From assembly GCF_001808555.1 (NCBI RefSeq), contig NZ_KV793784.1, positions 1 to 35,853 on the forward strand: a stretch of 35,853 nt of DNA, written 5' to 3'. The DNA comes from Porphyromonas sp. HMSC065F10 (GTDB lineage: Bacteria > Bacteroidota > Bacteroidia > Bacteroidales > Porphyromonadaceae). The notes under the pieces are model-generated. The model did not search any database. It saw nothing but the letters and a program-made list of their open reading frames with translations, and was not told the DNA's origin. Below are positions 33,412 to 35,853 of this stretch, one piece after another. The position numbers and the translations under genes were made by a program. Numbering within the stretch: the stretch's first letter is position 1; every line of letters begins with the position of its first letter.

Positions 33412-34413
33412 TTACATAGGTACGTAGACGTCAACGAGGTGGGCCTCGGGGGTGAGGGGGTGGAGGTCGGCGCGGTGCAGCTCGGCGGGGAGCAGGGCGC
33501 CGTGTCCCTTGGTGAGGCGGAGCTCGCCGCCATCGGTGGTGATCGCCACCTCGCCCTCCTCGCAGAAGAGGTAGGTGAAAGAGTCACGCTCAGCCACCGG
33601 CAGGGCGAAGTCCTTCGTCAGGCGGAGGACAGAGGTGCAGAAGTAGGGGCTGCGGACGAGCGTGACGAGGGCATCCTTCTTCTCCCGGTCATAGGTCGCC
33701 TTGCCGTCCCGGTCGACTTCGTAGTTGATCACCTCGACAGCTCGGTCGATGTGCAGCTCACGTGTCCGCCCTTGGGCATCGGTCCGGCCGAAGTCGTAGA
33801 GCCGATAAGTGATGTCAGACGCCTCCTGTATCTCAAGGAGCAGGCAGCCGGCACCTATGGTGTGGACCTTACCTGCCGGGAGGTAAAAGACATCTCCCCG
33901 CTCGGCGTGGTAGCTGTGGATGTAGTCCATCACAGCATCGCTCTTGACCAGCTCTCGTAGCTGCTCCGGGCTCGTCTCCCTCGACCAGCCGGCGCGGATG
34001 GTGGCGTCAGGGGTGGGGTCGAGGAGGTACCACATCTCCGTCTTGCCGCGGGAGTGCTCATGCCCGCGTGCGTAGTCGTCGTTGGGGTGGACCTGCACGG
34101 AGAGATCCTGCCGGGAGTCGATGACCTTGATGAGGAGGGGGAAGGAGTCCCCAAAGCGCTCCCTGACGTGATGCCCGAGGAGCCTCTCGCCATACTCTTG
34201 GGTGAGCGTCGGTAGATCGACCCCCTTGAGAGGACCGGCGACAACGACCGACTCATCGCCCGGCATCGGTGAGACCTCCCAGCTCTCGCCAATGTCATCG
34301 TAGGGAGAGGGCAGTCCTTTGTACTTGAATATTCGGTCACCGCCCCAGATCTTTCGCTTGAAGGGGGCGTCAAAGGTGAGTGGGTAGAGTGGTGTGGATG
34401 TGGGGTGAGACAT
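33412..34413 (-). CDS. manA: Mannose-6-phosphate isomerase, class I
   Basis: Zinc enzyme interconverting mannose-6-phosphate and fructose-6-phosphate, feeding GDP-sugar synthesis and hexose use. The 333-residue product is of the short class I form. Zinc ligands are visible as Gln107 and His109 in SVQVHPND, Glu126 in KTEMWYL and His184 in GKVHTIG; KIWGGDRIF and GESWEVS near the N-terminus are also typical. It starts six bases after the glgB stop, so the two are cotranscribed. Confidence 0.95.
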   Translation of the reverse strand: MSHPTSTPLYPLTFDAPFKRKIWGGDRIFKYKGLPSPYDDIGESWEVSPMPGDESVVVAGPLKGVDLPTLTQEYGERLLGHHVRERFGDSFPLLIKVIDSRQDLSVQVHPNDDYARGHEHSRGKTEMWYLLDPTPDATIRAGWSRETSPEQLRELVKSDAVMDYIHSYHAERGDVFYLPAGKVHTIGAGCLLLEIQEASDITYRLYDFGRTDAQGRTRELHIDRAVEVINYEVDRDGKATYDREKKDALVTLVRSPYFCTSVLRLTKDFALPVAERDSFTYLFCEEGEVAITTDGGELRLTKGHGALLPAELHRADLHPLTPEAHLVDVYVPM

Positions 34414-34418
34414 GAGCT

Positions 34419-35853
34419 TTATTTTGATTTCTTAAGTACAAGAGCGGTACGCGGGGGGAGGTAGAGCTTGAGCCAGCCCTTGCCGTCCTCCATGAAGTGG
34501 GGGTCGTACTGAGTGAGGTGTGCCACGGAGTGATCCTGGCGATCGTAGCCGCCAAACCTTGGGTCGTCGCTGTCGAGGACGATCGTGTACTTGCCCGATG
34601 GGGCGAGGATGCCGTAGTCGGTGAAGGCGCGTGTGGGGCTGAAGTTGTAGACAAAGACGAGATCCCCACGGGAGTAGGCGAGTACCTGATCCTGGTCCTG
34701 GTCCCAGAGCTTGACCACCGGTACTCTCTCAAAGTCGGGGACACTCTTGACGAGCTTGAGCATCGCCTCGTCAAAGTCCTCGAGGAGGCTGTACTTGAGG
34801 AAGCCATTCGTGGCTAAGCTCCACTGGCGACGGGCATACTTGTAGCTCCAGCCATTGCCCTCGCGAGGGAAGTCGATCCACTCCGGGTGCCCAAATTCGT
34901 TTCCCATAAAATTGAGATACCCGCCATTCATCGTGGTGCAGGTGACAAGGCGGATCATCTTGTGCAGTGCCGTACCGCGGTCCACCGCCTCGGTGTGGTG
35001 CGCCCGGTCCATATAGTCGTACATCTCGGCATCGATGAGACGGAAGATGATCGTCTTGTCGCCCACCAGTGCCTGGTCGTGAGACTCGGCGTAGGAGATG
35101 CTCTTCTCGTCGCTTCGGCGGTTGGTGGTCTCCCACCAGATGGAGCCGGGGGTCCACTCCTCATCGCGACGCTCCTTGATGATCTTGATCCAGTAGTCGG
35201 GGATATTCATCTGTAGGCGGTAGTCAAAGCCGTAGCCGCCGTCCTTCACCGGCACGCCGATGCCCGGCATCCCGCTCACCTCCTCAGCGATGGTAATGGC
35301 ATCGGGGTAGACCTCGTGGATCAGCTGATTGGCGAGGGTGAGGTACATGATCGCATCGCCATCTTGTCCGCCATTGTAGTAGTCGGAGTAGGTGCAGAAG
35401 GCCTGACCGAGACCATGATTGAGGTAAAGCATCGAGGTGACGCCATCGAAGCGGAAGCCGTCGAAGTGGAAGCTCTCGAGCCAGTACTTACAATTGGAGA
35501 GGAGGAAGTGGAGCACCTCGTTTTTTCCGTAGTCAAAGCACATTGAGCTCCACGCCGGGTGGATCATCCGCTCGCCACCGTGGAAGTACTGGGTGTAGGT
35601 GCCGTCAAAGCGGGCGAGCCCCTCCTCCTCATTCCTCGCTGCATGGGAGTGGACGATATCCATGATGACGAGCAGCCCGAGCCGGTGCGCCTCGTCGATC
35701 AGTGCGCGCAGGTCATCCGGTGTACCGAAGCGGGATGAAGGAGCAAAGAAATTGGTCACCTGATACCCAAAGGAGCCGTAGTAAGGGTGCTCCATGATCG
35801 CCATGATCTGCAGGGCGTTGTAGCCCTTCTCCTTGATCATTGGCAGCACATTT
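34419..35853 (-). CDS. glgB: 1,4-alpha-glucan branching enzyme GlgB, partial
   Basis: GH13 enzyme that makes alpha-1,6 branches in glycogen. About 477 C-terminal residues are present; the N-terminus lies beyond the right edge of the window, and the codons at the edge read N-V-L-P-M-I-K, mid-protein. Catalytic features: IMDIVHSH (first conserved region), nucleophile Asp in GFRFDGVTS, acid Glu in ITIAEEVSG, and AESHDQAL for the third carboxylate. MEHPYYGSFGYQVTNFFA and the FMGNEFGHPEWIDFPREGNGWSY segment are of the eukaryote-like branching enzyme subtype. The beta-sandwich C-domain ends at LPPRTALVLKKSK. It implies this organism makes glycogen. Confidence 0.93.
   Translation of the reverse strand, partial: NVLPMIKEKGYNALQIMAIMEHPYYGSFGYQVTNFFAPSSRFGTPDDLRALIDEAHRLGLLVIMDIVHSHAARNEEEGLARFDGTYTQYFHGGERMIHPAWSSMCFDYGKNEVLHFLLSNCKYWLESFHFDGFRFDGVTSMLYLNHGLGQAFCTYSDYYNGGQDGDAIMYLTLANQLIHEVYPDAITIAEEVSGMPGIGVPVKDGGYGFDYRLQMNIPDYWIKIIKERRDEEWTPGSIWWETTNRRSDEKSISYAESHDQALVGDKTIIFRLIDAEMYDYMDRAHHTEAVDRGTALHKMIRLVTCTTMNGGYLNFMGNEFGHPEWIDFPREGNGWSYKYARRQWSLATNGFLKYSLLEDFDEAMLKLVKSVPDFERVPVVKLWDQDQDQVLAYSRGDLVFVYNFSPTRAFTDYGILAPSGKYTIVLDSDDPRFGGYDRQDHSVAHLTQYDPHFMEDGKGWLKLYLPPRTALVLKKSK

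Overview
The window looks like chromosomal DNA from a Porphyromonas-type member of the Bacteroidota. The evidence is the full-length prolyl tripeptidyl peptidase with the PtpA-specific glutamate, the GLPGLI/TonB-receptor-like pair, the class-II Gly-tRNA synthetase of the single-chain type, Bacteroidota-style promoters (TAnnTTTG, best case TTTG-N20-GAACTTTG) and the lack of Shine-Dalgarno sequences. By eye GC is in the mid-50s percent. No rRNA, tRNA, CRISPR array, prophage or insertion sequence was seen. Most of the window is core chromosome; the unexplained material is in four intergenic regions.

Layout. 1-582: a gene-free leader with a repeat cluster and a promoter. 583-5621 (+ strand): queD-queE (queuosine precursor), then glyS, an FKBP-type lipoprotein, surE and lpxB. 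5613-18787 (- strand): two transcription units. The first in reading order is ctpA/prc-sui1-addA-like-rlmN-MATE, almost entirely overlapping or abutting. The second is ptpA-purD-polytopic membrane protein-GT2 glycosyltransferase, whose end overlaps lpxB tail to tail. 18788-19284: promoter of the ctpA unit, an 82-bp near-palindrome of the repeat family, and the ftsH terminator. 19285-23306 (-): rlmD-rsfS-ftsH. 23307-23652: promoter of rlmD, a 124-bp palindromic element, small hairpins and a strong terminator. 23653-29744 (-): ffh-folD-pgpH-ECF sigma-anti-sigma-small Spy-like secreted protein, ending at that terminator. 29745-30023: ffh promoter and a third repeat cluster. 30024-35853 (-): glgB (5' end outside the window)-manA-GLPGLI protein-TonB-receptor-like outer membrane protein.

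Functionally the units mix housekeeping with envelope work. rlmD/rsfS/ftsH and glyS/sui1/rlmN serve ribosomes and translation. lpxB, the FKBP lipoprotein, CtpA, Ffh, FtsH and the ECF sigma module serve envelope assembly and quality control. PtpA supplies tripeptides to a peptide-using cell, while GlgB and ManA point to glycogen and hexose-phosphate metabolism. PgpH (c-di-AMP hydrolysis by family) sits directly upstream of the sigma/anti-sigma pair.

The best candidates for undescribed biology are (i) an intergenic repeat family built on CTAATACCGGTAAAAGAATT and TAATATCGGTATTA units at three loci, with additional degraded shared words around it; (ii) the unrelated 124-bp palindromic element at 23390-23513; (iii) the PgpH-sigma-anti-sigma-secreted-protein unit; and (iv) the translationally coupled GLPGLI/outer-membrane pair. 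I did not find a clear new defence or mobile system.
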